Below, piece by piece: positions 11,796 through 21,057 of a DNA stretch of 22,733 bases (the first letter of the stretch is position 1; each line of letters begins with the position of its first letter). Under the pieces are notes generated by a model. The model was given only the letters and a program-made list of their open reading frames with translations. It was not told the origin of the DNA and ran no database searches. The position numbers and the translations under genes are program-made. This DNA is from Elysia marginata (lineage: Eukaryota; Mollusca; Gastropoda; Plakobranchidae): contig BMAT01004466.1 in assembly GCA_019649035.1 (NCBI GenBank), positions 77,305 through 100,037 of the forward strand. Reading direction: 5' to 3'.

Positions 11796-12505
11796 TTATA
11801 GAATCCAAGACACTTCAAAGACATGAATTTTAAGAACATTCCAATCACAGTAGAAAAAAACACAACAGCAACATTAAAACAACCAAACAAAGAGGAAAAA
11901 GTATCCAACACATTGATATCTTTAGTTCTCGTCACGATGTTGAACAGTTATTGTGCAATCAGAAATCTGGTGAAATACTCTCCATCGTCTAAAACAACCT
12001 GCCGAGCGCTTGGAGGACGCCGATTTTGGGCGTTAAGCCTGTACTCTTTTTTCACGGGATATTCCTTAACAAAATTAGGGTGAGTAGATTTCCTTCGGCT
12101 TTGAGTGTGTACACGTGTACAGTAGTCACAACAGAAGACGCTTCATCTGGCCACCGGTCAGCCCAGCAGTGTAAAATGGATCTGAGAGAGGTTAATGGGC
12201 CTGAGACAAACTTCTAAAAGGAGGATAAGCTGCCCAGGCCAAACCGAAGCCTATTGTTAAATTAGGTTATTTTACTAACAGTATGTTGGAGATCGATCAA
12301 CAATATAAGCGTCTAAGAAAAACACAATCAGATAAACAGACGAAGAGAAGTCTGTACAAAATCAATCTGAAATGGGAATGCCAGGCATCTAATTATTTCC
12401 AATTAAAAAAAAACTCGTTAAAATACAATTATCAAGCAAAACTCAAAAGAAACTGTGTGAGATAATCTAGGCACAGCAAGATAATAAATAAATGATGAAA
12501 ATGTA
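11796..12505. other. Noncoding DNA between GA tracts, with palindrome
   Basis: No gene recognised. Between about 11990 and 12240 the sequence is GC-richer and contains a 14-bp palindrome. It may be an unrecognised dispersed element, but no tRNA-like boxes, tail or duplication are clear. Confidence 0.4.
12108..12121. promoter_or_regulatory. 14-bp perfect palindrome with E-box
   Basis: TGTACACGTGTACA is self-complementary and centred on CACGTG. This is a second E-box-centred palindrome, unrelated in its flanks to the one at 573-586. Function is unknown. Confidence 0.3.
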
Positions 12506-12515
12506 TGAGAGAGAG

Positions 12516-12549
<34 letters not shown>

Positions 12550-12614
12550 NNNNNNNGAGAGAGTGAGAGAGAGAGAGAGAGGGAGAGAAAGAGAGACAGA
12601 GACAGACAGACAGA
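12506..12614 (+). repeat. GA microsatellite with assembly gap
   Basis: GA dinucleotides followed by GAGACAGACAGA units. The array is interrupted by seven N at 12550-12556, so the true length is unknown; such gaps typically mark an unresolved repeat. Confidence 0.95.
12550..12556. other. Assembly gap (7 N)
   Basis: Seven undetermined bases inside the GA microsatellite. The real missing length may differ from seven. Confidence 0.99.
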
Positions 12615-13184
12615 TGCAAAAAACAACCGTTACTAACAAACTAACACCAACAAAAAAAAAGTTTTAAAAAGCTTTGAAATATCACTATTAGGAAGATTAA
12701 CCACTATGTTAAAAAAACTGGTAAGAAACTTCTCAGTTTAAACGACACGCTTTTATAGGAAAGTCAAACCAGTTGCACTGGAAAATGCATAACCTTTTTC
12801 TCACTTAACCTCTATCCTTTCCTCTCGTGTCCTCCACAAAACACAGGGTTGTAACGTTTTTCTATAGTTTCTCATTTAAGCAAGAGATTCTTTGACTTTT
12901 CTCAGCTTTGTAAAAGCTTTGATGTGTGATGTTATTTTACAACCGTAAGTTTTAATGCCAAGTTAATCCACAAATTTTAGAAGCTTGTAAGATCGAGTTG
13001 CTTGAACAAACAGAGCTTCGGGCATTGCATTTTGAACTTGCACGAAACTTTCATGTTGGATGCTTGCTGCCACAAACCGCTGGTTCTCTGTATTTCTTGA
13101 GATAATGAAACACCATTCGTATTTTCTTTTGTTTTTCGCCAATGGCTTTTACACATAGGTTTGATTACGGCACTCAAGGACACA
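12615..13184. other. Noncoding DNA, nothing recognised
   Basis: Presumed intron. The minus frame 12977-13183 has no recognisable family resemblance. Confidence 0.45.
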
Positions 13185-13390
13185 TGCGGTTTTTATATAG
13201 ATTTAAAGTGTAGCATTTCAACAGAAAACTTTATGTCATCAAGGAATGAGCACTATTGCCTTTCCTTATTTGAGCTTGGCGGGAACTTGTTCAAGGCCAA
13301 ATCAGCGATTGGCTCAGGACACCCCACGTGACAAGGCAGGTTAGGGCTTCGCCTTGAGTGAGTGAATTTTGAGGCACTCTCTCACAGAAA
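13185..13390. promoter_or_regulatory. Hairpin-rich GC patch with TATA-, CCAAT- and E-box-like elements
   Basis: Within about 200 bp on the plus strand: a TATATAG sequence near 13194; GCCAA-N8-TTGGC at 13296-13313, which contains CCAA and an inverted CCAAT core; CACGTG at 13325-13330; a 6-bp inverted repeat CAAGGC (13332-13337)/GCCTTG (13351-13356); and TGAGTGAGTG (13355-13364) facing CACTCTCTCA (13375-13384), pairing at 9 of 10 positions. A minus-strand ACAG/GTAACT donor-like site lies at about 13416. The clustering suggests an enhancer, promoter or a structured element, but there is no transcript evidence. Confidence 0.3.
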
Positions 13391-14749
13391 GCCGCAGTAG
13401 TTAATCTAGTTACCTGTATTTTGGCCTTGGGCATTACCAAGAGAAATATTCAGATCTACAATGTATTAAGGTTAGGAAGTTATTATTCACAGTTAAGCCA
13501 AAAGGTAAGATTCTGAATTCAAAATTATTAAACAAAACCGTAAAACCAGAATATAGATTAAGAGAACATTATTTGTTTTGCAATGTTTACTACCTGATTA
13601 ATTTGAATAAAAGATTACTTTTAAAACCCAGTTTTTCGTATCAGTAAATTTCATTTCAGATATAGAGTTCAATGCCTGAGCTATATTCCCTATAATCAAG
13701 GAGCATGAAATCTTCCCGATTAGGACAATAAGTAAAGCCCAACTGATTGTGAAATTGTAATGCATATAAAATATCTTTTAATAATTTCAGAAGTTGGAAA
13801 TTCTCCTGGCTGAATATGTATTTCGATGATAAAAACAAAGCTCAACTGTTTCTGGAAGTGAAGAGAAATGCGGCAATACCTTCCACACTGAAACAAGGAA
13901 TAATTATTGATGTTCGGTCCAATCTACTCGCAGGCTTAAATCTCTGAAATCGTACATGTTACATTTTGATGTCTATAGTTACATCTACAGCTTATAATCT
14001 AGACTTGGGATTTATATGTCAATTGTCGGAGTTGGGTCTACATTTATACGAATATAGGAGTAATGAGATGCCTTGTAGCGGCAACATACACTACCATAGC
14101 AGTTTTACTTGCTGCCCAAGAGCTGGTAGCCAGAAAGTAGTAAGGCCAAAATGTTGCGGCAGTCTATGCCGTTGGTTAGGGGTTATGTACACCAAACTGC
14201 GCATAGGAAGAGACGTACCTCCTCGAACGTTATTCCATACTTCTAACGCGAATTGAAAATCAACATGCGATGGTGGAAAAAAGCCTCAGCCAGAACAACT
14301 TCAGTTGTTATTGCATCAAAACATAAAAATCAATTCTGGACTTGCTACTTTGTGGTTACATTCGAATCGATCGCAAAATACTTAAGTCTTATTTTGATTA
14401 GGAACAGTGAGATACCCCGAATTTCTAAAAAGACCGAAAGCGAACATTATTTCTTGATGTCTTCCGTGTTAGAATAAATCTGTTTCTCTGCCCGTTAAAC
14501 AACGTTGTCAGATTTATAATTCCTAAATCACAAACCTGTTTTATTTAGAGTTAACACTTTAAAGCTAGTTAAATGTTTAATGCGTGTGTCCAGAATATTA
14601 TTTATAGAGGACATAATTTAGCTAAAATTTCTAATCACCATGCCTGTGTCAGAACCCTGCAGCACTGACTCTGGCTTCTTCTTGAGGATTATATATCTAT
14701 CATTCTATAGTAGACCATACACAGCAGTGATTGAGGTATGAGTACTAAC
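13391..14749. other. Intron proximal to the calmodulin-helix exon, no gene recognised
   Basis: Begins after the 14750 donor in transcript order. The plus frame 13966-14256 and its overlapping neighbour to 14477 lack family resemblance and lie antisense to unc-13. No next unc-13 exon (a phase-0 start with the expected position-26 aromatic residue) could be recognised here or further left. Confidence 0.5.
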
Positions 14750-14918
14750 CTCACTCAGCTCGGCACACACGCGGTTAAAGGCCTCCAGCCAGCGGGACCG
14801 CGCCGGGGATGACATCGGGTGAGCAGAGGAGTCTGACTTCTCAAACGTGTCGAAGGAGCTTTCATGAGTGGTGCTCTGCCGACTCACATTGGAGGAGCTC
14901 ACATGGCTGTTGGCAGGG
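14750..14918 (-). CDS. unc-13: unc-13 exon with start of calmodulin-binding helix (169 nt)
   Basis: The acceptor tttcttgtactcccag ends at 14919; the donor GAG followed by GTTAGTACT starts at 14749. One base completes the split Ser codon, then 56 codons follow, ending in phase 0. Residues 1-17 (SPANSHVSSSNVSRQST) are the segment duplicated in the 60-nt cassette exon. A Ser-rich, probably disordered stretch follows, including ESSFDTFEKSDSS. The last part, ARSRWLEAFNRVCAELSE, resembles the amphipathic helix of Munc13 that binds calmodulin through a 1-5-8-26 pattern: Trp at 1, Phe at 5 and Val at 8 are visible. The position-26 anchor would be encoded 12 residues into the next exon, which is not in the window. 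Internal GT sites occur (GTGAGT at 14887-14882), so alternative donor use is possible. No initiator codon belongs to this exon. Confidence 0.85.
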
Positions 14919-16789
14919 CTGGGAGTACAAGAAAAGCGACAAAATTCTAAAGCGTCTCCAAACTTATGAAATCAGCAGTGAAAATCAACTTAGTTGCCGA
15001 ATAGGAAGACGTTTTTTTTTTGTTTTTGTTTTCAAAAACGACAAATATTAACCCGACGATTGAAATATTATAAAGGTATAAAATTAGCAGTAGAGCAATA
15101 TTAACCCGATATTGTTAAAACGTGTTAAAGCTTTGGAGACTCAGTTTACCGAACGTAAACTTCTCAATAAGAAAATAAGTTTCGATAATAACCACAGACT
15201 AGTTCGTGTTCTAAGCATAGGTATCTTTTAAAACTTTTAAGTAGTCAGAATTTTTTTTATAAAGCGGCCTATGAATGGTAATCCAAGTGGCTACATTGAA
15301 AATGTTTTAAAGGCAAGCAAAGACACAGGTTTACAGTGTCAGCCTGCTGGCATTAAAAGCTGACGGCAGTTGCAGCAGTTACAGTTCTCTCTCGAATATC
15401 AGCATCATAAACAACACGATGGATACAACTCAAACAATAAGCTTATATCTTGCCATATTGTCATAGAGGATGAAACCAAACCGGAGAAAACATCAACGGG
15501 CCTATATGACAACTTTCCTATCTTCAAAAGAGTAACTTGGGAATCAGAAAAATTACAAGTTCATTTAAGTGGAACCGCGATATTGCAATGCTAATTCTCG
15601 AAGGGATTAGGGCTTAGTTAAAGTAAAAAATCAACGAAGGGAGCCGGCACTCACAGAAAAAAGTTGCTCATACACTGCCCTATTTCATTTAACATGTGAA
15701 ATCGAGAACCCCTAAGGGGAAGGTAAACGTATGTGCTCTCTCAGCATTATGGTACATTGAGAAGGTTTGGGCTGAAAACTCGATCGCAAAATCACCAGAT
15801 CGAAGGTTTAGTCACTGTCTTACGAGTCCCAAAGAAATCACATCACAAAATAACATCAATAATTATAAAGCTTCCCCAAAAAACTAAAACACCATTACAT
15901 TTTCACCAAAAGTTTACCCTAAGAACTCAAGTGTACACGTGAGGAACTTATTTCTCAACAACAAACTACAGGTTATCCTCGCATCAATAATATTTTCATC
16001 GATGTAATATTAATGACAGATAAGTTAGCACAGATAAAGAAGGTTGAACACATCTTGTTTTGTTGAATGTCATTGTGATATTTTTATGTAAATCATGTAA
16101 GCGAAGTTGGCTCTAACCGTTTGAATGCGGGGCGGGTAAGGAAACATTTTTTTTATAACTTTAGAAAATTGAAAAAAGGGGAAATAACAATATGTGAACT
16201 GGTAAGACTATACTCTTGCTTCGCTCCCCTGACACATAATAAATCTCTAGAGTATTGTTTCCAAATTAATGAAAAAACATCACTTTTTTACTGGATAGCT
16301 TGACTCTTTAAGAGGAAGACAATGAAGAAGAGCAAGAAAATGGTAAGAGACAGGCGACGGATGGAGGAAAGATACAAGAAAAAGGGTTATAGGAGGAACA
16401 TAAGGGAGCATCGAAGTATAAAAATCTACAGAACGAATTGAGCTTAACTGATCTGTAAATTTCATAATTTAAAAAAAATTAACACAAAAGGAAAGTATTA
16501 GGCCCCCTGTGCACTGCTAAGAGACTCTTCACAAACAAGCCGATATTATAAATTGAAAAGATTCTATACGCTTTGGGGATATCAGAACTTTGTTGAATCA
16601 AAAAGGGAATATTAAATATCGATCGGAGACGACTGATCACTAGCATCACCAAAGACTTATCTTTTCACAATTAAAAGCCTGTTGACCGCTCGATGTAACA
16701 GAACGTTTTATAATCACAAAACAAAAGAGCAAATACTGAGTTTTCGAAAAGATTTAGCCGCCATTAAATATGCATATTATAGACAGTCA
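14919..16789. other. unc-13 intron, no second gene recognised
   Basis: Sequence between the calmodulin-helix exon and the retrotransposon relic. Plus frames at 15370-15594 and 15696-15942 are antisense to the gene and unrecognised. A T run with an adjoining short inverted repeat lies near 15011-15036, just upstream of the exon acceptor in transcript order. Confidence 0.5.
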
Positions 16790-17955
16790 GGTTGTGTTTT
16801 GTAAAGAGTCTGTTTCAAGCGACCAGTATTTTCTTTTTAGCAATTTAAAGCCTGGGAGTGTCTGTGTTACGCCATCAATCATGGTGCCACCTGGTGGAAT
16901 AATGTTGCACCTACTCACTTTGCCATTCATCTGTTGCATTGCACTCCGATTTGTGCGACTTTGGGATCTGGGTCTTGCCGATGTAAGGGGAATCGGTTAA
17001 AATTTGCTTGATGGGGACATATTTTGGCAAGCCATTCATTTTTTAATTGTTTTCTGGTTAATGCACTCTCTGTAGATATTAGGTGGTGCTATTGAGCTAA
17101 TAATGACTGGAAGTTATTGAACATGTGTTGATGTTAAATAGCCTGTTATTTTTCTTATGGTCTCTCTCAGCTTTATATCAATAAGGTTGGTGTGAACACT
17201 CTTGATCCATTCAGAGTAGCAGAGGGCAAGACCTGAGCATCGGAGGATTACTTGAGACTTGAGAGGCGCCCTAAGATGCTCCTGCTAATTTTCTAAGAAG
17301 GCAGTTCATTTTACAAATTTCATTGGCGCATCGTTCAAGGTGTTTCCTGTAGGTGAGCTGTCTATTTAGCGTGATGCTAAAATATTTTGGAGTTTGTTCT
17401 ATAGTGAGTGAATTACATTCAACTTTGATGTCAAGTTTCCTTGATGCTTGGCGGTTGTCAAGATGGAATATTGATGCCACCCGACTTGGTTGTGTTCATC
17501 CTTAAATAGGGCCTACTATAAATAAAAAAAATGTTTTAAAATAGTGATATCTCAGCAGGGCGCTTCTTCAATATCTGTCCAGTGTTTGAATTGTTGTGAT
17601 AGTGTCCAACGTCGGCGCAGCCTAGTTGCACTGACTCTGTTTAACGCATCGTTGAATAGGGATGATGCGATAACTGAGCCTTAGGGACTCCATTTTATTT
17701 TTTTTCAAATTGGCGCATAAAATTTGTAAATTGTTAGATTAGTGGCGATAAGCTGTCAACGACTATATTGATTCCATGCATCAAAATCCTAAATATCTTA
17801 TCAGCTATGACAGGCACAAGGCCGTTCCATGGATAAACAGGTGGTGAAAAAAGTAAGCATAAGGTAAACTTAGCTTCCTTTGTTTCGTTTTTATGTGAAG
17901 TATCCAAGATATGCCCAGAAATTAAAGATTTACACAAAATACAAAGAAATGTCAT
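16790..17955 (-). mobile_element. Decayed non-LTR (jockey-like) retrotransposon, reverse transcriptase C-terminal half
   Basis: Minus-strand relic of an RNA-directed DNA polymerase, recognised by order of family-like pieces. From 17955 down: HKNETKEAKF and PWNGLV, like the palm block before the first catalytic Asp; GVPK then (after a frame change) SVIASSLFND, the GVPQGSVLAP-type motif, near 17691-17650; HWTDIEEA; VASIFHLDNRQASRKLDIKV; a TPKYFSITLNRQLTYRKHLE thumb segment; NCLLRKLAGAS; LALCYSEWIKSVHTNLIDIKL; LPVIISSIAPP; and finally LPGFKLLKR. It is broken by at least two frame changes and several stops, including TAA at 17116-17114 and TGA near 17554. The segment that should carry the YADD catalytic box is not recognisable. 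There is no endonuclease domain in the window and no clear poly(A) tail or target-site duplication. It lies in the sense orientation inside an unc-13 intron. Family placement is approximate. Confidence 0.75.
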
Positions 17956-18240
17956 GGAATTATAAAAAAAGAAGAAAGCCCTGAATCATTACAACGTGTT
18001 ATTTCTTAGTTTGGTAGCTGTCTTATCAAGCAACCCATGCAAGTACAAAACATATGATCAGGTTAGATGAAATATGTTTAACATTCCATTTTGGATCCAC
18101 TGTAAACTAAATGATATTTCCCTGTAGATCTTTTATTGATTCGACACACGACTCACTAAGCGTCTGGTTGTACCGAAATATGGACACGGAAAAAAATCTA
18201 ATAAAATCATCAATGATCACAGCATTAGCTACAGTCTTAC
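17956..18240. other. Intron between cassette exon and retrotransposon relic
   Basis: Starts with the GTAAGA donor of the cassette exon in transcript order. Nothing else recognised; upstream parts of the reverse transcriptase may continue here in unrecognisable form. Confidence 0.45.
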
Positions 18241-18300
18241 CTATAATCTTGGGTGCTTTGTCGGCTTATGTTGATGGACGAATGATGGCTCAGGACAGGA
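18241..18300 (-). CDS. unc-13: unc-13 cassette mini-exon (60 nt), partial duplicate of the next exon
   Basis: Minus-strand acceptor ctgtgctattgtgttcgcag ends at 18301, and donor ATTATAG followed by GTAAGACTG starts at 18240. The exon is 60 nt, divisible by three, and flanked by phase-2 junctions, so it can be included or skipped without a frame change. Joined to the AG left by the preceding exon it reads SPVLSHHSSINISRQSTQDY with no stop and leaves AG for the next exon. The downstream exon begins SPANSHVSSSNVSRQSTT; 12 of 20 positions are identical, and core codons Asn, Ser, Arg and Gln differ only at the third base. That pattern suggests duplicated and selected coding sequence. The function is unknown; it would add a second SRQST motif, a possible RxxS/T kinase site. 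Whether it is constitutive, optional or mutually exclusive with use of an alternative site cannot be told from DNA. The plus-strand frame 18111-18347 over it is a shadow. Confidence 0.78.
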   Translation of the reverse strand, partial: SCPEPSFVHQHKPTKHPRL

Positions 18301-18654
18301 CTGCGAACACAATAGCACAGAATGTAAACCTATGTTACAATGTCTAACAAAACGTTGGTCTTTATAAATGAGAGATCTTTGCCAATCAAAATGATCAACC
18401 ATCTCATCTGAGTCAGTGGGCTTATTGAGGTCAAAGTTCAAAATGACACCAGCACGCTGCACTTATTAACTTGAACATTAGAAGCATCATGATGCGTTTT
18501 ATCACTTAAGGTAGGCTATTTAGGCTAAGAACTATAATAAACAAGTTAAAACATAATTGATGTAAAAATCATTAAATCAAACTAGCTAAACTCTACAATC
18601 AATCAGCACATTAAGCCAGAGATAAAGAAACACCACTTTTTAGTAATGATGTTA
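18301..18654. other. Intron upstream of cassette exon
   Basis: Contains the cassette's acceptor tract at its lower edge. The minus frame 18241-18462 runs through both intron and cassette in a frame that differs from the spliced one, so it is a shadow. Confidence 0.5.
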
Positions 18655-18753
18655 TCATAATTAGAACTATTATTATTAATAATAACAATTATATTATTAA
18701 TATTAATATTATATTATTATTAGTAGTAGTAGTATCATTGTTATTACTATTAT
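18655..18753 (+). repeat. AT-rich ATT/AAT/AGT trinucleotide block
   Basis: Interrupted ATT and AAT units with several local palindromes (for example TATTATTAATAATA), then TAG/AGT units. Low complexity and able to fold. Confidence 0.85.
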
Positions 18754-20020
18754 TGTACACTAATATCATTCTGAGTCCACGAAACTAACATTCTTTACAA
18801 ACAGCATAATTATGAAGTTGACAGGGGTGGTTGGGTGGACATATTGGAAAACCATTCATTTCAAACGTATTGTAATGAAGAGATTTAAGTTTTCCATTTT
18901 TAATGAAATTCAAACGGCTGGAAGTAAAATTTCTAAAAAGAGGAGTGTTTTTTTACTTTCATATAATTACAATTTTAAAACATAGGCACTGCGATTTCAA
19001 TGTTAAATGAGGCAATAAAAAAAGAAAAAAAATCAACTTAACTCCTACGTCCCCAAAACCCAGAAATGCACAAAAAATTTATACTCGGTTATAATGTAAC
19101 CGTAAACCGGTTATAATGTAAAAAGAAACGGTTTAAAACAGGTAAAAAGTATCAAAGTTTACGGAGCAAAGCCCTTCAGCTTTCGCTAACCAACAATATG
19201 ATTATGAATCACAGTTTGAAATTCAAGCTTTTCAGTGAAAAGTTCTGATTAAAACGAACTAAACAGTTCACGGTGTCCTGGCTACAGCTGATGAGCAGAG
19301 CGACTGCCATTAGTAGACTACGTACAACTCTGTGCAGGATAAACATGATATTTACACCTATATTATTGTTTAACGCTTGCCGTGTACATCTCCTACTTCT
19401 GGACTATCACCATTATAGTAAGCACATTTACGGTCAATACATATTGAGTTATGCCTACCCCATAATTATAATAATTATAAATTGCCAGGACACTAAGTAA
19501 AACACTAGGTCCGCATTCTTTCTAAAAACTTTGTTCTTCATGCGTTTCATTATTACTTTCAATTATGTCTTCAGTGGTAGAAAATGCGCAAATACTTCTT
19601 CAATATGTGATTCATAAAGTAAGCTTTTTAATATAGGCCATTTATATTAAGTGCTTTTGAAAGTGGCACAAAATAAAAACTTTTATCTTTAAACAGAAAA
19701 TGAACTAAATTAAATTTAAACATAGATAGGCAAAACTTGAAAGATAAAATGAAATACAAATTGTGTAAGTAAACATTGCTGATAGAAATGCAGCAAAAAT
19801 TACTTATAGAGGAGTTCTGAGAAAAAAATGCACTAAAAAGGCAAAAGTAGACAAAGACGTATTAAAAGTAAAAAAATGATAAAAACAAAGTAACAAACGA
19901 AAATGATAAAAAGAGATTAAAATCCGTAAAATCTGTATGCATGCTGCGCTCTGTTTGGTAACCTGTGTGGCAGTGTTTTTGTTTATCTTTGATCTGTGTA
20001 ACTTCATTACATTTATGTAC
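18754..20020. other. Intron sequence, minor direct repeat
   Basis: No gene recognised. Holds the 14-bp direct repeat at 19086-19121. The plus frame 19273-19500 and minus frame 19804-20022 are AT-driven and without family resemblance. Confidence 0.5.
19086..19121 (+). repeat. 14-bp direct repeat CGGTTATAATGTAA
   Basis: Identical copies at 19086-19099 and 19108-19121, start-to-start distance 22 bp, followed by a partial AAACGGTTT. A small local duplication of unknown meaning. Confidence 0.7.
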
Positions 20021-20150
20021 ACCTATCTCTCTCTTTCTCACTCTCTACCTTTCTCTCTCTTTCTCTCTCTCTTTTGTTCTCTCTCTTTCCCTGTCTCTCT
20101 TTACCTCTGCTTCTAGTTCTCTATAGGCTAGTGTCTTTGTCTGTCTCTCC
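20021..20150 (+). repeat. CT-rich pyrimidine tract
   Basis: CT dinucleotides with TTT and CCC interruptions, over about 130 bp. In the unc-13 transcript it is GA-rich and lies about 140-270 nt after the large linker exon's donor. It is complementary in composition to the plus-strand GA tracts at 11197-11795 and 12506-12614. Confidence 0.9.
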
Positions 20151-20291
20151 TACAAATTCACTAGTGTTTGCTTAACTATTTTATTTACCCCAACAAAAAG
20201 TAAGAAGAAAACCACATGGAGCAAAGAAAAAAGCTTTTCTCACGCTTTGAACCTGGCTCTTGCTATAATAATTATCAGAATGATTGCCCAC

Positions 20292-21057
20292 CTGTCCTGG
20301 ATGAAAGACGGTGGTCGACTGCTAGGGCGGCTGTTGTAGAAGAGAATGTCCGAGTCTGTGTCACTGCGACCCTGATGGTATGGACCCGAGGGCGTATCCT
20401 CGTGGTGCCGTCCCCGGGAACCCTCTGCATTCTCATTCATATCACCTCTTGAGTAATGCCGCCGATGAGTCTCTTGTTGATGGTGGTGGTGTCTGTAGTA
20501 GTTGTCCTCCATATCGTCATCGTCAACTGAATCATCATCGTAACGATCCCCATCGTAGCCTCGCCGGTGATGGAGGTTGTGAGGCATGCCTCTACTGCTG
20601 CCGCGTCCATCATAATCATCATCTTCTTCATCCTCCTCTTGATAATAATAGTCATCCTCGTACGACCTTTGCCCTAGAGAACCCCTATCAGGCGAGCGTG
20701 GGCCAAGCTGGTCGAGGGGATCGATAGGGTCAAAAGATGATCTCCTATGACGCCCATGATGGTGCGGACTATCGTCCTCAAAGTCTCGGCTGCCACGCTC
20801 GTGACCTCGACTGTCTAGAGGGTTCCCATCGAAGCTATCGTCGTAGCGCAGCGTCTCTCGGCTGTCTGCAGACCGCATCCTGTAGGACGAATGGTGGTAA
20901 CCATCGTCTCTCGGGTCATCATCCTCCCGCCCGTCATCAGGACCTGAACCAGGAGGGTGTGGGTGAACGCCACGGTACTGATGCGCTGACGTGTTGTGCT
21001 GGTGTTGGACAGGGTAGTTGATGTCACTGGTGTAGTCACTGTCCTCTGACATGCCCG
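20292..21057 (-). CDS. unc-13: unc-13 large linker exon (766 nt), disordered acidic/His/Tyr/Arg-rich region
   Basis: Encodes 254 full codons plus split codons at both ends. The acceptor is a long pyrimidine stretch ending in acttccggtacag (AG at 21059-21058); the donor is GACAG followed by GTGGGC at 20291. Entry phase is 1 and exit phase 2. The protein begins GMSEDSDYTSDINYPVQ and shortly after has SAHQYRGVHPHPPGSG, resembling the segment after C2A in Munc13-1. The rest is low complexity: Asp/Glu runs, RD/RE repeats, YEDDYYYQEEDEEDDDYDG about two-thirds through, and a HHHHQQ run. No folded domain or transmembrane segment is seen, so it is probably an intrinsically disordered spacer as in other Unc-13 linkers. 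It is GC-richer than its surroundings. The reading frame runs on past the donor to a stop at 20240, but that part encodes an Ile-rich intron translation and is not counted. Antisense frames here are also open by composition and are considered shadows. Confidence 0.85.

Noticed and set aside
11345..11935. Long Arg/Glu-rich plus frames and a 172-codon Ser/Leu-rich minus frame
   Set aside because: Translations of the GA/CT microsatellite cluster.
13416..13463. Possible 42-nt minus-strand exon with ACAG/GTAACT donor
   Set aside because: In the phase required after the 14750 donor the second codon is TGA.
13966..14256. 96-codon Cys-containing plus frame
   Set aside because: No family pattern for the cysteines; antisense to unc-13 and with no start or splice context.
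18111..18347. 78-codon plus-strand frame with a hydrophobic segment
   Set aside because: Antisense shadow over the unc-13 cassette exon; the apparent membrane segment reflects the opposite strand.
20380..21021. Plus-strand and alternative minus-strand frames over the large linker exon
   Set aside because: Shadows of the GC-rich coding exon; only the chosen frame fits splice phases and Unc-13 resemblance.
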